Shown piece after piece: positions 7,948 through 20,300 of a stretch of 64,000 bases of DNA. Made by a program: the position numbers and the translations under genes. The DNA is from Synchiropus splendidus (taxonomy: Eukaryota > Chordata > Actinopteri > Syngnathiformes > Callionymidae). How positions within the stretch are numbered: the first letter of the stretch is position 1; each line of letters opens with the position of its first letter. Under the pieces are notes generated by a model, which had not been told where the DNA came from, did not search any database, and saw only the letters and a list, made by a program, of their open reading frames with translations. The stretch lies in NCBI RefSeq assembly GCF_027744825.2, contig NC_071351.1:17497001-17561000 (forward strand), written 5' to 3'.

Positions 7948-8600
7948 CACTAGAAAGGCTCTTTTTCCTATAGTTGTGCGTGATATTTTCATGTTCAGAG
8001 GCTATTCCGATCAGTGAGTGAACAGTGCAGAAAATGCCTTTTCAGCCCGTCAAAAGCTGGGTTTCAGACCACAAAAAAAAAGTTAACCACCAGATATACC
8101 GTTCAGAAATGTAGGTTTAGTGTTGAATATACAAAAAAGAGTGTTTATCCTATTGTTGCAGATGAAATTTTCATGTTGTGAGGAATCCCAGAGCAGTGAG
8201 TGAAGAGAGGAGAAAAAGTGTATTCAGCCCGAGAGAAGCTGAGTTTCTGACCAAGAAAAAAAAAAAAAGTTGATAACCCCCTGAAATACAGTTCCGAAAA
8301 GTAGGTTTAGTGTTTATTATACAAGAAAGAGTGTTTCTCCTATAGTTGCATGAGAAAATTTCCTGTTCACAGGCATCCCAGAGCAGTGAATAAACAGTGC
8401 ATAAAATGCATTTTAAGCCAAAGGAAAGGTAGTCTACAGACCGACAAAAATAAAATTATTGACAACCCTCTAAAAACACTTCAGACAGTTTAGATTTGTT
8501 CTGTAACTACTAGAAAACAACTTTCTGCTATAGTGGAATGTGAAAATGTCATATTCTGAAGCGTCCCTGAGAAGTTGTGGCAGAATGCAGAAAACGCGTT
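7948..8600 (+). repeat. Diverged edge monomers of the array
   Basis: The first three to four units keep the monomer order but differ heavily from the core. They have TCCTATAGTTG or TCCTATTGTTG instead of TGCTATAGTGG, GAGCAGTGAGTGAA-type sequence instead of CAAAGTTATGGC, and long A runs just before GTTGATAAC or its equivalent (9 to about 14 A, at about 8073 and 8250). Unit spacings measured at the TCCTAT/TGCTAT point are 182, 190 and 187 bp. Divergence falls sharply by about 8600. Confidence 0.9.
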
Positions 8601-8640
8601 TTCAGGCTGAGATCAGGTGGGTTCCGGAACGCCAAACATA

Positions 8641-11600
8641 AAAATGTTGATAACTTTCGAAAAACACTTCAGACAGCTTAGATTTGATGTGCAACTACGA
8701 GAAAGACCCTTTCTGCTATAGTGGGAACTGAAAATTTCATGTTCTGAAGCTTCCATGCAAAGTTATGGCACAATGCAGAAAAAGCGTTTACAGCCTGAGA
8801 AAAGGTCGATTCCGGAACGCCAAGCATAAAAATGTTGATAACTTTGGAAAAACACTTCAGACAGCTTAGATGTGTTGTGTAACTACTGGAAAGATCCTTT
8901 CTGCTATAGTGGGAAGTGAAAATTTCATGTTCTGAAGCTTCCCTGCAAAGTTATGGCACAATGCAGAAAACGCGTTTTCAGCCTGAGATCAGGTGGGTTC
9001 AGGAACGCCAAAAATAAAAATGTTGATAACTTTGGAAAAGCACTTCAGACAGCTTACATTTCATGTGCAACTACTAGAAAGACCCTTTCTGACATAGTGG
9101 GTGGTGAAAATTCGATGTTCTGAAGCTTCCCTGCAAAGTTATGGCACAATGCGTAAAACGCATTTTCAGCCTGATATAAGGTGGGTTCAGGAACGCCAAA
9201 AATAAAAATGTTGATAACTTTGGAAAAACACTTCAGACAGCTTAGATTTGATGTGCAACTACGAGAAAGACCCTTTCTGCTATAGTGGGAGGTGAAAATT
9301 TTATGTTCTGAAGCTTGCCTGCAAAGTTATGGCACAATGCGTAAAAAGCGTTTTCAGCCTGAGATAAGGTCGATTCCGGAAGGCCAAACATAAAAATGTT
9401 GATAACTTTGGAAAGACACTTCAGACAGTTGAGATTTGATGTGCAACAACTAGAAGGACCCTTTCTACTATAGCGGGAGGTGAAAATTTCATGTTAGGAG
9501 GCTTCCCTGCAAAGTTATGGCACATTGCAGAAAACACGTTTTCACACTGAGATAAGGTGGGTTCCAGAACGCCAAACATAAAAATGTTCATTACTTTGGA
9601 AAAACACTTCAGACAGCTTAGATTTGATGTGCAACTACAAGAAAGACTTTTTCTGCGATAGTGGGAACTGAAAATTTCATGTTCTGAAGCTTTATGTAAA
9701 GTTATGGCACAATGCGTAAAACGCGTTTTCAGCCTGAGATAAGGTCGATTCCGGAACGCCAAACAAAAAAATGTTCATTACTTTGGAAAAACACTTCTGA
9801 CAGCTTAGATTTGATGTGCAACTACTATAAAGACATTTTCTGCTATAGTGGAAGTTTAAAATTTCATGTTCTGAAGCTTCCTTGCAAAGTTATGGCACAA
9901 TGCAGAAAACGCATTTTCAGCCTGATATAAGGCGGGTTCAGGAACGCCAAACATAAAAATGTTGATAACTTTGGAAAAACACCAGAAAACTTAGATTTGA
10001 TGTGCAACGACTAGAAAGACCCTTTCTGGTATAGTGCGATGTGACAATTTCATGTTCTGAAGCTTCCCTGCAAAGTTATGCCAGAATGCTTAAAATGCGT
10101 TTTCAGTCTGAGATAAGGTGGGTTCCGGAACGCCAAACATGAAAATGTTGATAACTTTGGAAAAACATTTCAGACAGCTTAGATTTGATCTGCAACTACT
10201 AGAAACACTCTTTCTGCTATAGTGGGAGGTGAAAATTCCATGTTCTGAAGCTTCATGCAAAGTTATGGCACAATGCGTAAAACGCGTTTTCAGCCTTAGA
10301 TAAGGTCGATTCCGGAACGCCAAACATATAAATGTTGATAACTTTGGAAAAACACTTCAGACAGCTTAGATTTGATGTTCAACTACTAGAAAGACCTTTT
10401 CTGCTATAGTGGAAGTTCAAAATTTCATGTTCAGAAGCTTCCCTGCAAAGTTATGGCACAATGCGTAAAAACGCTTTTCAGCCTGAGATAAGGTGGGTTT
10501 CGGAACGCCAAATATAAAAGTGTTAATAACTTTGGAAAAACACTTCAGACAGCTTAGATTTGATGAGCAACTACTAGAAAGACCCTTTCTGCTATAGTGG
10601 GAGGTTAAAATTTCATGTTCTGAAGCTTCCCTGAAAAGTTATGGCACAATGCACAAAAACGCTTTTCAGCCTGAGATAAGGTGAGTTTCGGAACGCCAAA
10701 CATAAAAGTGTTGATAACTTTGGAAAAACACTTCAGACAGCTTAGATTTGATGTGCAACTACTAGAAAGACACTTTCTGATATGGTCGGTGGTGAAAATT
10801 CGATGTTCTGAAGCTTCCCTGAAAAGTTATGGCGCAATGCGTAAAACGCGTTTTCAGCCTGAAATAAGGTCGATTCCGGAACGCCAAACATAAAAATGTT
10901 GATAACTTTCGAAAAACACTTCAGACAGCTTAGATTTGATGTGCAACTACGAGAAAGACCCTTTCTGCTATAGTGGGAACTGAAAATTTCATGTTCTGAA
11001 GCTTCCATGCAAAGTTATGGCACAATGCAGAAAAAGCGTTTTCAGCCTGAGAAAAGGTCGATTCCGGAACGCCAAGCATAAAAATGTTGATAACTTTGGA
11101 AAAACACTTCAGACAGCTTAGATGTGTTGTATAACTACTGGAAAGATCCTTTCTGCTATAGTGGGAAGTGAAAATTTCATGTTCTGAAGCTTCCCTGCAA
11201 AGTTATGGCACAATGCAGTAAACGCGTTTTCAGCCTGAGATCAGGTGGGTTGAGGAACGCCAAAAATAAAAATGTTGATAACTTTGGAAAAGCACTTCAG
11301 ACAGCTTACATTTCATGTGCAACTACTAGAAAGAGCCTTTCTGACATAGTGGGTGGTGAAAATTCGATGTTCTGAAGCTTCCCTGCAAAGTTATGGCACA
11401 ATGCGTAAAACGCATTTTCAGCCTGATATAAGGTGGGTTCAGGAACGCCAAAAATAAAAATGTTGAAAACTTTGGAAAAACACTTCAGACAGCTTAGATT
11501 TGATGTGCAACTACGAGAAAGACCCTTTCTGCTATAGTGGGAGGTGAAAATTTTATGTTCTGAAGCTTGCCTGCAAAGTTATGGCACAATGCGTAAAAAG

Positions 11601-13330
11601 CGTTTTCAGCCTGAGATAAGGTCGATTCCGGAAGGCCAAACATAAAAATGTTGATAACTTTGGAAAGACACTTCAGACAGTTGAGATTTGATGTGCAACA
11701 ACTAGAAGGACCCTTTCTACTATAGCGGGAGGTGAAAATTTCATGTTAGGAGGCTTCCCTGCAAAGTTATGGCACATTGCAGAAAACACGTTTTCAGCCT
11801 GAGATAAGGTGGGTTCCAGAACGCCAAACATAAAAATGTTCATTACTTTGGAAAAACACTTCAGACAGCTTAGATTTGATGTGCAACTACAAGAAAGACC
11901 CTTTCTGCTATAGTGGGAGGTGAAAATTTCATGTTCTGAAGCTTTATGTAAAGTTATGGCACAATGCGTAAAACGCGTTTTCAGCCTGAGATAAGGTCGA
12001 TTCCGGAACGCCAAACATAAAAATGTTCATTACTTTGGAAAAACACTTCTGACAGCTTAGATTTGATGTGCAACTACTATAAAGACATTTTCTGCTATAG
12101 TGGAAGTTTAAACTTTCATGTTCTGAAGCTTCCTTGCAAAGTTATGGCACAATGCAGAAAACGCATTGTCAGCCTGATATAAGGTGGGTTCAGGAACGCC
12201 AAACATAAAAATGTTGATAACTTTGGAAAAACACCAGAAAACTTAGATTTGATGTGCAACGACTAGAAAGACCCTTTCTGCTATAGTGCGATGTGACAAT
12301 TTCATGTTCTGAAGCTTCCCTGAGAAGTTATGGCACAATGCAGAAAACGCGTTTTCAGCCTGAGATACGGTGGGTTCCGGAACGCCAAGCGTAAAAATGT
12401 TGATAACTTTGGAAAAACACTTCAGACAGCTTAGATTTGATGTGCAACTACTAGAAAGACACTTTCTGATATAGTGGGATGTGAAAATTCGATGTTCTGA
12501 AGCTTCCCTGCAAAGTTATGGCACAATGCAGAAAACGCATTTTCAGCCTGAGATAAGGTCGATTCCGGAACGTCAAACATAAAAATGTAGATAACTTTGG
12601 AAAAACACTTCGGACAGCTTAGATTAGATGTGCAACTACTAGAAAGACCCTTTCTGCTATAGTGGTGGGGTGAAAGTGTCATGTTCTGAAGCTTCCCTGC
12701 AAAGTTATGCCAGAATGCTTAAAATGCGTTTTCAGTCTGAGATAAGGTGGGTTCCGGAACGCCAAACATGAAAATGTTGATAACTTTGGAAAAACATTTC
12801 AGACAGCTTAGATTTGATCTGCAACTACTAGAAACACTCTTTCTGCTATAGTGGGAGGTGAAAATTCCATGTTCTGAAGCTTCATGCAAAGTTATGGCAC
12901 AATGCGTAAAACGCGTTTTCAGCCTTAGATAAGGTCGATTACGGAACGCCAAACATAAAAATGTTGATAACTTTGGAAAAACACTTCAGACAGCTTAGAT
13001 TTGATGTTCAACTACTAGAAAGACCTTTTCTGCTATAGTGGGAGGTTAAAATTTCATGTTCTGAAGTTTCCCTGAAAAGTTATGGCACAATGCACAAAAA
13101 CGCTTTTCAGCCTGAGATAAGGTGAGTTTCGGAACGCCAAACATAAAAGTGTTGATAACTATGGAAAAACACTTCAGACAGCTTAGATTTGATGAGCAAC
13201 TACTAGAAAGACACTTTTTGTTATGGTGGGTGGTGAAAATTCGATGTTCTGAAGCTTCCCTGAAAAGTTATGGCGCAATGCGTAAAACGCGTTTTCAGCC
13301 TGAAAAAAGGTCGATTCCGGAACGCCAAAC
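8641..13330 (+). repeat. Left-core segment with a 2,252-bp tandem duplication
   Basis: 8641-10060 recurs at 10893-12312 at an offset of 2,252 bp (12 monomers minus 4). The private variant CACCAGAAAACTTAG appears in both, near 9980 and 12231. Homology resumes at 10059-10420 with 12688-13045 at an offset of 2,629, so the second copy carries two extra monomers (12312-12688). A further piece near 10.6-10.86 kb matches 13.04-13.3 kb at an offset of 2,441. Confidence 0.88.
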
Positions 13331-16300
13331 ATAAAATTGTTAATAACTTTGGAAAAACACTTCAGACAGCTTAGATTAGATGTGTAACTACTAGAGAGAC
13401 CCTTTCTGCTATAGTGGGAGGTATAAATTTCATCTTCTGACGCTTCCCTGCAAAGTCATGGCACAATGCAGAAAACGCATTTTCAGCCTGAGATAAGGTC
13501 GATACCGGAACGCCAAAGATAAAAATGTAGGTAATTTTGGAAAAACACTTCAGACAGCTTAGATTAGATGTGCAACTACTAGAAAGACCCTTTCTGCTAT
13601 AGTGGGGGGTGCAAATGTCATGTTCTGAAGCTTCCCTGCAAAGTTATAGCACAATGCGTAAAACGCGTTTTCAGCCTGAGATAAGGTGGTTCCCGGAACG
13701 CCAAACATAAATATCTTGATATCTTTGGAAAAACACTTCAGACAGCTTAGATTAGAGGTGTAACTACTAGAGAGACCCTTTCTGCTATAGTGGGAGGTAA
13801 AAATTTCATCTTCTGACGCTTCCCTGCAAAGTCATGGCACAATGCAGAAAACGCATTTTCAGCCTGAGATAAGGTCGATACCGGAACGCCAAACATAAAT
13901 ATCATGATATCTTTGGAAAAACACTTCAGACAGCTTAGATTTGATGTGGAACTACTAGAAAGACCCTTTCTGTTATAGTGGGATGTGAAAATTTCATGTT
14001 CTGAAGCTTCCCAGCAAATTTATGGCGCAATGCAGAAAACGCGTTTTCAGCCAGAGATAAGGTCGATTCCGGAACGCCAAACATAAAAATGTTGATAACT
14101 TTGGAAAATCACTTCAGACAGCCTAGATTTGATGCGCAACTACTAGAAAGACCCTTTCCGATATAGTGGGTGGTGAAAATTCCATGTTCTGAAGCTTCCC
14201 TGCAAAGTTATGGCACAATGCAGAAAACACGTTTTCAGCCTGAGATAAGGTGGGTTCCGGAACGCCAACCATAAAAATGTTGGTAACTTTGGAAAAACAC
14301 TTCAGACAGCTTAGATTTGATGTGCAACTACTAGAAAGACCCTTTCTGCTATAGTGGGATGTGAAAATTTCATGTTCTGATGCTTCCTTTAGAAGTGATG
14401 GCACAAGGCAGAAAACTCGTTTTCAGCCTGAGATAACGTGGGTTCCGCAACACCAAAAATCAAAATGTTGATAACTTTGGAAAAACGTTTCAGACAGCTT
14501 AGATTTCATGTGCAACTGCTAGAAAGACCCTTTCTGCTATAGTGGGTGGTGATAATTTCATGTTCTGAAGCTTCCCTGCAAAGTTATGGCACAATGCAGA
14601 AAACGCGTTTTTAGCCTGAGATAAGGTCGATTCCGGAACGCCAAACATAAAAATGTTCATAACTTTGGAAAAACACTTCAGACAGCTTAGATTTGATGTG
14701 CAACTACTAGAAAGACCATTTCTGCTATAGCGGCAGCTGAAAATTTCATGTTCTGAAGCTTGCCTGCAAATTTATGGCACAATGCAGAAAACGCGGTTTT
14801 AGCCTGAGATAAGGTGGGTTCCGGAACGCCAAACATAAAAATGTTGATAACTTTGTAAAAACACTTCAGACAGCTTAGATATGATGTGCAACTACTAGAA
14901 AGACTCTTTCTGCTAACGTGGGAGGTGAAAATTTCATGTTCTGAAGCTTCCCTGCAAAGTTATGGCACAATGCAGAAAACACGTTTTGAGCCTGAGATAA
15001 GGTGGGTTCCGGAACGCCAAACATAAAAATGTTGATGACTTTGGAAAAACAATTCAGACAGCTTAGATTTGATGTGCAACTACTAGAAAAACCCTTTCTG
15101 CTATAGAGGGATGTGAAAATTTCATGTTCTGAAGCTTCCCTGCAAAGTTATGGCACAATGCAGAAAACGCGTTTTCAGCCTGAAGTAAGGTCGAGTCCGG
15201 AACGCCAAACATAAAAATGTTGATAACTTTGGAAAACCACTTCAGACAGCTTAGATTTGATGTGCAACTACTAGAAAGACCCTTTCTGCTATAGTGGGTG
15301 GTAAAAATTCCATGTTCTGAAGCTTCCCTGCAAAGTTATGGCACAATGAGTAAAGTGCGTTTTCAGCCTGAGATAAGGTCGATTCCGGAACGCCAAACAT
15401 AAAAATATTGATAACTTTTGAAAAACACTTCAGACAGCTTAGATTAGATGTGCAACTACTACAAAGACAATATTTGCTATAGTGGGATGTGAAAATTTCA
15501 TGTTCTGAAGCTTCCTTGCAAAGTTATGGCACAATGCAGAAAACGCGGTTTTAGCCTGAGATTAGGTCTATTCCAGAACGGCAAATATAAAAATGTTGAT
15601 AACTTTGGAAAAACACTTCAGACAGCTTAGATTTGATGTGCAACTACTAGAAAGACCATTTCTGCTATAGTCGGAGGTGAACATTCCATGTTCTGAAGCT
15701 TCCGTGCAAAGTTATGGCACAATGCAGAAAACACGTTTTGAGCCTGAGATAAGGTGGGTTCCGGAACGCCAAACGTAAAAATGTTGATAACTTTGTAAAA
15801 AACACTTCAGACAAATTAGATATGATGTGCAACTACTAGAAAGACTCTTTCTGCTAACGTGGGAGGTGAAAATTTCATGTTCTGAAGCTTCCCTGCAAAG
15901 TTATGGCAGAATGGAGAAAACGCAAGCGTTTTCAGCCTGAAATAAGGTGGGTTCCAGAACGCCAAACATAAAATTGTTGATAACTATGGAAAAACACTTC
16001 AAACAGCTTAAATTTGATGTGCAAGTACTAGAAAGACCCTTTCTGCTATAGTGTGAGGTTAAAATTTCATGTTCGGAAGCTTTCATGCAAAGTTATGGTA
16101 CAATGCGTAACACGCGTTTTCAGCCTGACATAAGGTCGATTCCGGAACGCCAAACATAAAAATGTTGATAACTTTCGAAAAACAGTTCAGACAGCTTAGA
16201 TTTGATGTGCAACTACTAGAAAGACCCTTTCTGCTATTGTGGGAGGTCAAAATTTTATGTTCTGAAGCTTACCTGCAAAGTTATGGCACAATGCAGAAAA

Positions 16301-17390
16301 CGATTTTTCATCCTGAGATAAGGTCGATTCCGGAACGCCAAACATAAAAATGTTGATAACTGTCGAAAAACAGTTCAGACAGCTTAGATTTGATGTGCAA
16401 CTATTCGAAAAACCCTTTCTGCTATAGTGGGAGCTCAAAATTTCATGTTCTGAAGCTTACCTGCAAATTTATGGCACAATGCAGAAAACGATTTTTGGAA
16501 AAACACTTCAGACAGCTTAGATTTGTTGTGCAAGTACTAAAAAGACCCTTTCTGCTATAGTGGGAGGTGAACATTTCATGTTCTGAGGCTTCCCTGCAAA
16601 GTTATGGCACGATGCAGAAAACGTGTTTTCAGCCTGAGATAAGGTTGGTTCCGGAACGCCAAACATAAAAATGTTGATAACTTTGGAAAAACACTTCAGA
16701 CAGCTTAGATTTGATGTGCAACTACTAGAAAGACCCTTTCTGCTATAGTGTGAGGTTAAAATTTCATGTTCGGACGCTTTCATGCAAAGTTATGGTACAA
16801 TGCGTAAAACGCGTTTTCAGCCTGAGATAAGGTCGATTCCGGAACGCCAAACATAAAAATGTTGATAACTTTGGAAAAACACATCAGACAGCTTAGATTT
16901 GATGTGCAACTACCAGAAAGACCCTTTCTGCTATAGTGGGAGGTCAAATGATATGTTCTGAAGCTTCCCTGCAAAGTTATGGGACAATGCGTAAAACGCG
17001 TTTTGAGCCTGAGATAAGGTCGATTACGGAACGCCAAACATAAAAATGTTGATAACTTTCGAAAAACTCTTCAGACAGCTTAGATTTGATGTGCAACTGC
17101 TACAAACACCCTTTTTGTTGTAGTGGGAGGTGAAAATTTCATGTTCTGAAGCTTCTCTGCAAAGTTATGGCACACTGCAGAAAACGCGTTTTCAGCCTGA
17201 GATGAGGTCGATTCCGGAACACCAAACATAAAAATGTTGATAACTTTTGAAAAACACTTCAGACAGCTTAGATTTGATGTGCAACTACTAGAAAGACCAT
17301 TTCTGCTATAGTGGGAGGTCAAAATTTCATGTTCGGAAGCTTCCCTGCAGAGTTATGGCACAATGCGTAAAACGCGTTTTCAGCCGGAGA
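13331..17390 (+). repeat. Core satellite with short local duplications
   Basis: Monomers here are more varied than in the next block. Two-monomer repeats are visible (TGTAACTACTAGAGAGACC at about 13384 and 13757). A five-monomer repeat is marked by CTTTCTGCTAACGTGGGAGG near 14906 and 15847, an offset of 941 bp. At 16491-16500 a monomer has lost about 55 bp (CGATTTTT joined directly to GGAAAAACAC). Confidence 0.85.
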
Positions 17391-20300
17391 TAAGGTCGAT
17401 TCCGGAACGCCAAACATAAAAGTGTTGATAACTTTGGAAAAACACTTCAGACAGCTTAGATTTGATGTGCAACTACTAGAAAGACCCTTTCTGCTATAGT
17501 GGGAGGTGAACATTTCATGTTCTGAAGCTTCCCTGTAAAGTTATGGCACAATGCAGAAAACGCATTTTGAGCCTGAGATAAGGTCGATTCCCGAACGCCA
17601 AAGATAAAAATGTTGATAACTTTGGAAAAACACATCAGACAGCTTAGATTTGATGTGCAACTACCAGAAAGACCCTTTCTGATATAGTGGGAGGTGCAAA
17701 TTTCATGTTCGGAAGCATCCATGCAAAGTTATGGCACAGTGCAGAAAACGCGTTTTCAGCCTGAGATAAAGTTGATTCCGGAACGCCAAACATAAAAATG
17801 TTGATAACTTTGGAAAAACACTTCAGACAGCTTAAATTTGATGTGCAACTACTAGAAAGACCGTTTCTGCTATAGTGGGAGGTGAACATTTCATGTTCTG
17901 AAGCTTCCCTGTAAAGTTATGGCACAATGCGTAAAACGCGTTTTGAGCCTGAGATAAGGTCGATTCCGGAACGCCAAACATAAAAATGTTGATAACTTTC
18001 GAAAAACACTTCAGACAGCTTAGATTTGATGTGCAACTGCTACAAACACCCTTTTTGTTGTAGTGGGAGGTGAAAATTTAATGTTCTGAAGCTTTCATGC
18101 AAAGTTATGGTACAATGCGTAAAACGCGTTTTCAGCCTGAGATAAGGTTGATTCTGGAACGCCAAACATAAAAATGCTGATAACTTTGGAAAAACACTTC
18201 AGACAGCTTAAATTTGATGTGCAACTACTAGAAAGACCCTTTCTGCTATAGTGGGAGGTGAACATTTCATGTTCTGAAGCTTCCCTGTAAAGTTATGGCA
18301 CAATGCGTAAAACGTGTTTTGAGCCTGAGATAAGGTCGATTACGGAACGCCAAACATAAAAATGTTGATAACTTTCGAAAAACTCTTTAGACAGCTTAGA
18401 TTTGATGTGCAACTGCTACAAACACCCTTTTTGTTGTAGTGGGAGGTGAAAATTTCATGTTCTGAAGCTTCTCTGCAAAGTTATGGCACAATGCAGAAAA
18501 CGCGTTTTCAGCCTGAGATGAGGTCGATTCCGGAACACCAAACATAAAAATGTTGATAACTTTTGAAAAACACTTCAGACAGCTTAGATTTGATGTGCAA
18601 CTACTAGAAAGACCATTTCTGCTATAGTGGGAGGTCAAAATTTCATGTTCTGAAGCGTCCCTGCAGAGTTATGGCACAATGCGTAAAACGCGTTTTCAGC
18701 CTGAGATAAGGTCGATTCCGGAACGCCAAACATAAAAGTGTTGATAACTTTGGAAAAACACTTCAGACAGCTTAGATTTGATGTGCAACTACTAGAAAGA
18801 CCCTTTCTGCTATAGTGGGAGGTGAACATTTCATGTTCTGAAGCTTCCCTGTAAAGTTATGGCACAATGCAGAAAACGCATTTTGAGCCTGAGATAAGGT
18901 CGATTCCCGAACGCCAAACATAAAAATGTTGATCACTTTGGAAAAACAATTCAGACAGCTTAGATTTGATGCGCAACTACTAAAAAGACCCTTTCTGCAA
19001 CAGTGGGAGGTTAAAATTTCATGTTCGAAAGCTTTCATGCAAAGTTATGGCACAATGCAGACAACGCGTTTTCAGACTGAGATAAGGTCGATTCCGGAAC
19101 GCCAAACATAAAAATGTTGATAACTTTCGAAAAACAGTTCAGACAGCTTAGATTTGATGTGCAACTACTAGAAAGACCATTTCTGCTATAGTGAGAGGTC
19201 AAAATTTCATTTTCTGACGCTTTCCTGCAAAGTTATGGGACAATGCAGAAAACGCATTTTGAGCCTGAGATAAGGTTGATTCCCGAACGCCAAACATAAA
19301 AATGTTGATCACTTTGGAAAAACAATTCAGACAGCTTAGATTTGATGCGCAACTACTAAAAAGACCCTTTCTGCAACAGTGGGAGGTTAAAATTTCATTT
19401 TCGGAAGCTTCCCTGCAAAGTTATGGCAGAATGGAGAAAACGCAAGCGTTTTCAGCCTGAAATAAGGTGGGTTCCAGAACGCCAAACATAAAATTGTTGA
19501 TAACTTTGGAAAAACACTTCAGACAGCTTAGATTTCATGTGCAAGTACTAGAAAGACCCTTTCTGCTTTAGTGTGAGGTTAAAATTTCATGTTCGGAAGC
19601 TTTCATGCAAAGTTATGGTACAATGCGTAAAACGCGTTTTCAGCCTGAGATAAGGTCGATTCCGGAACGCCAAACATAAAAATGTTGATAACTGTCGAAA
19701 AACAGTTCAGACAGCTTAGATTTGATGTGCAACTATTCGAAAGACCCTTTCTGCTATAGTGGGAGCTCAAAATTTCATGTTCTGAAGCTTACCTGCAAAG
19801 TTATGGCACAATGCAGAAAACGATTTTTGGAAAAACACTTCAGACAGCTTAGATTTGTTGTGCAAGTACTAAAAAGACCCTTTCTGCTATAGTGGGAGGT
19901 GAACATTTCATGTTCTGAGGCTTCCCTGCAAAGTTATGGCACGATGCAGAAAACGTGTTTTCAGCCTGAGATAAGGTTGGTTCCGGAACGCCAAACATAA
20001 AAATGTTGATAACTTTGGAAAAACACTTCAGACAACTTAGATTTGATGTGCAACTACTAGAAAGACCCTTTCTGCTATAGTGTGAGGTTAAAATTTCATG
20101 TTCGGAAGCTTTCATGCAAAGTTATGGTACAATGCGTAAAACGCGTTTTCAGCCTGAGATAAGGTCGATTCCGGAACGCCAAACATAAAAATGTTGATAA
20201 CTTTGGAAAAACACATCAGACAGCTTAGATTTGATGTGCAACTACCAGAAAGACCCTTTCTGCTATAGTGGGAGGTCAAATTATATGTTCTGAAGCTTCC

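Noticed and set aside
8060..8270. Poly-A runs as retroposon tails
   Set aside because: They occur at the same position in consecutive edge monomers, directly before the GTTGATAAC-type phrase, so they are expanded versions of the monomer's own A run and not insertion tails.
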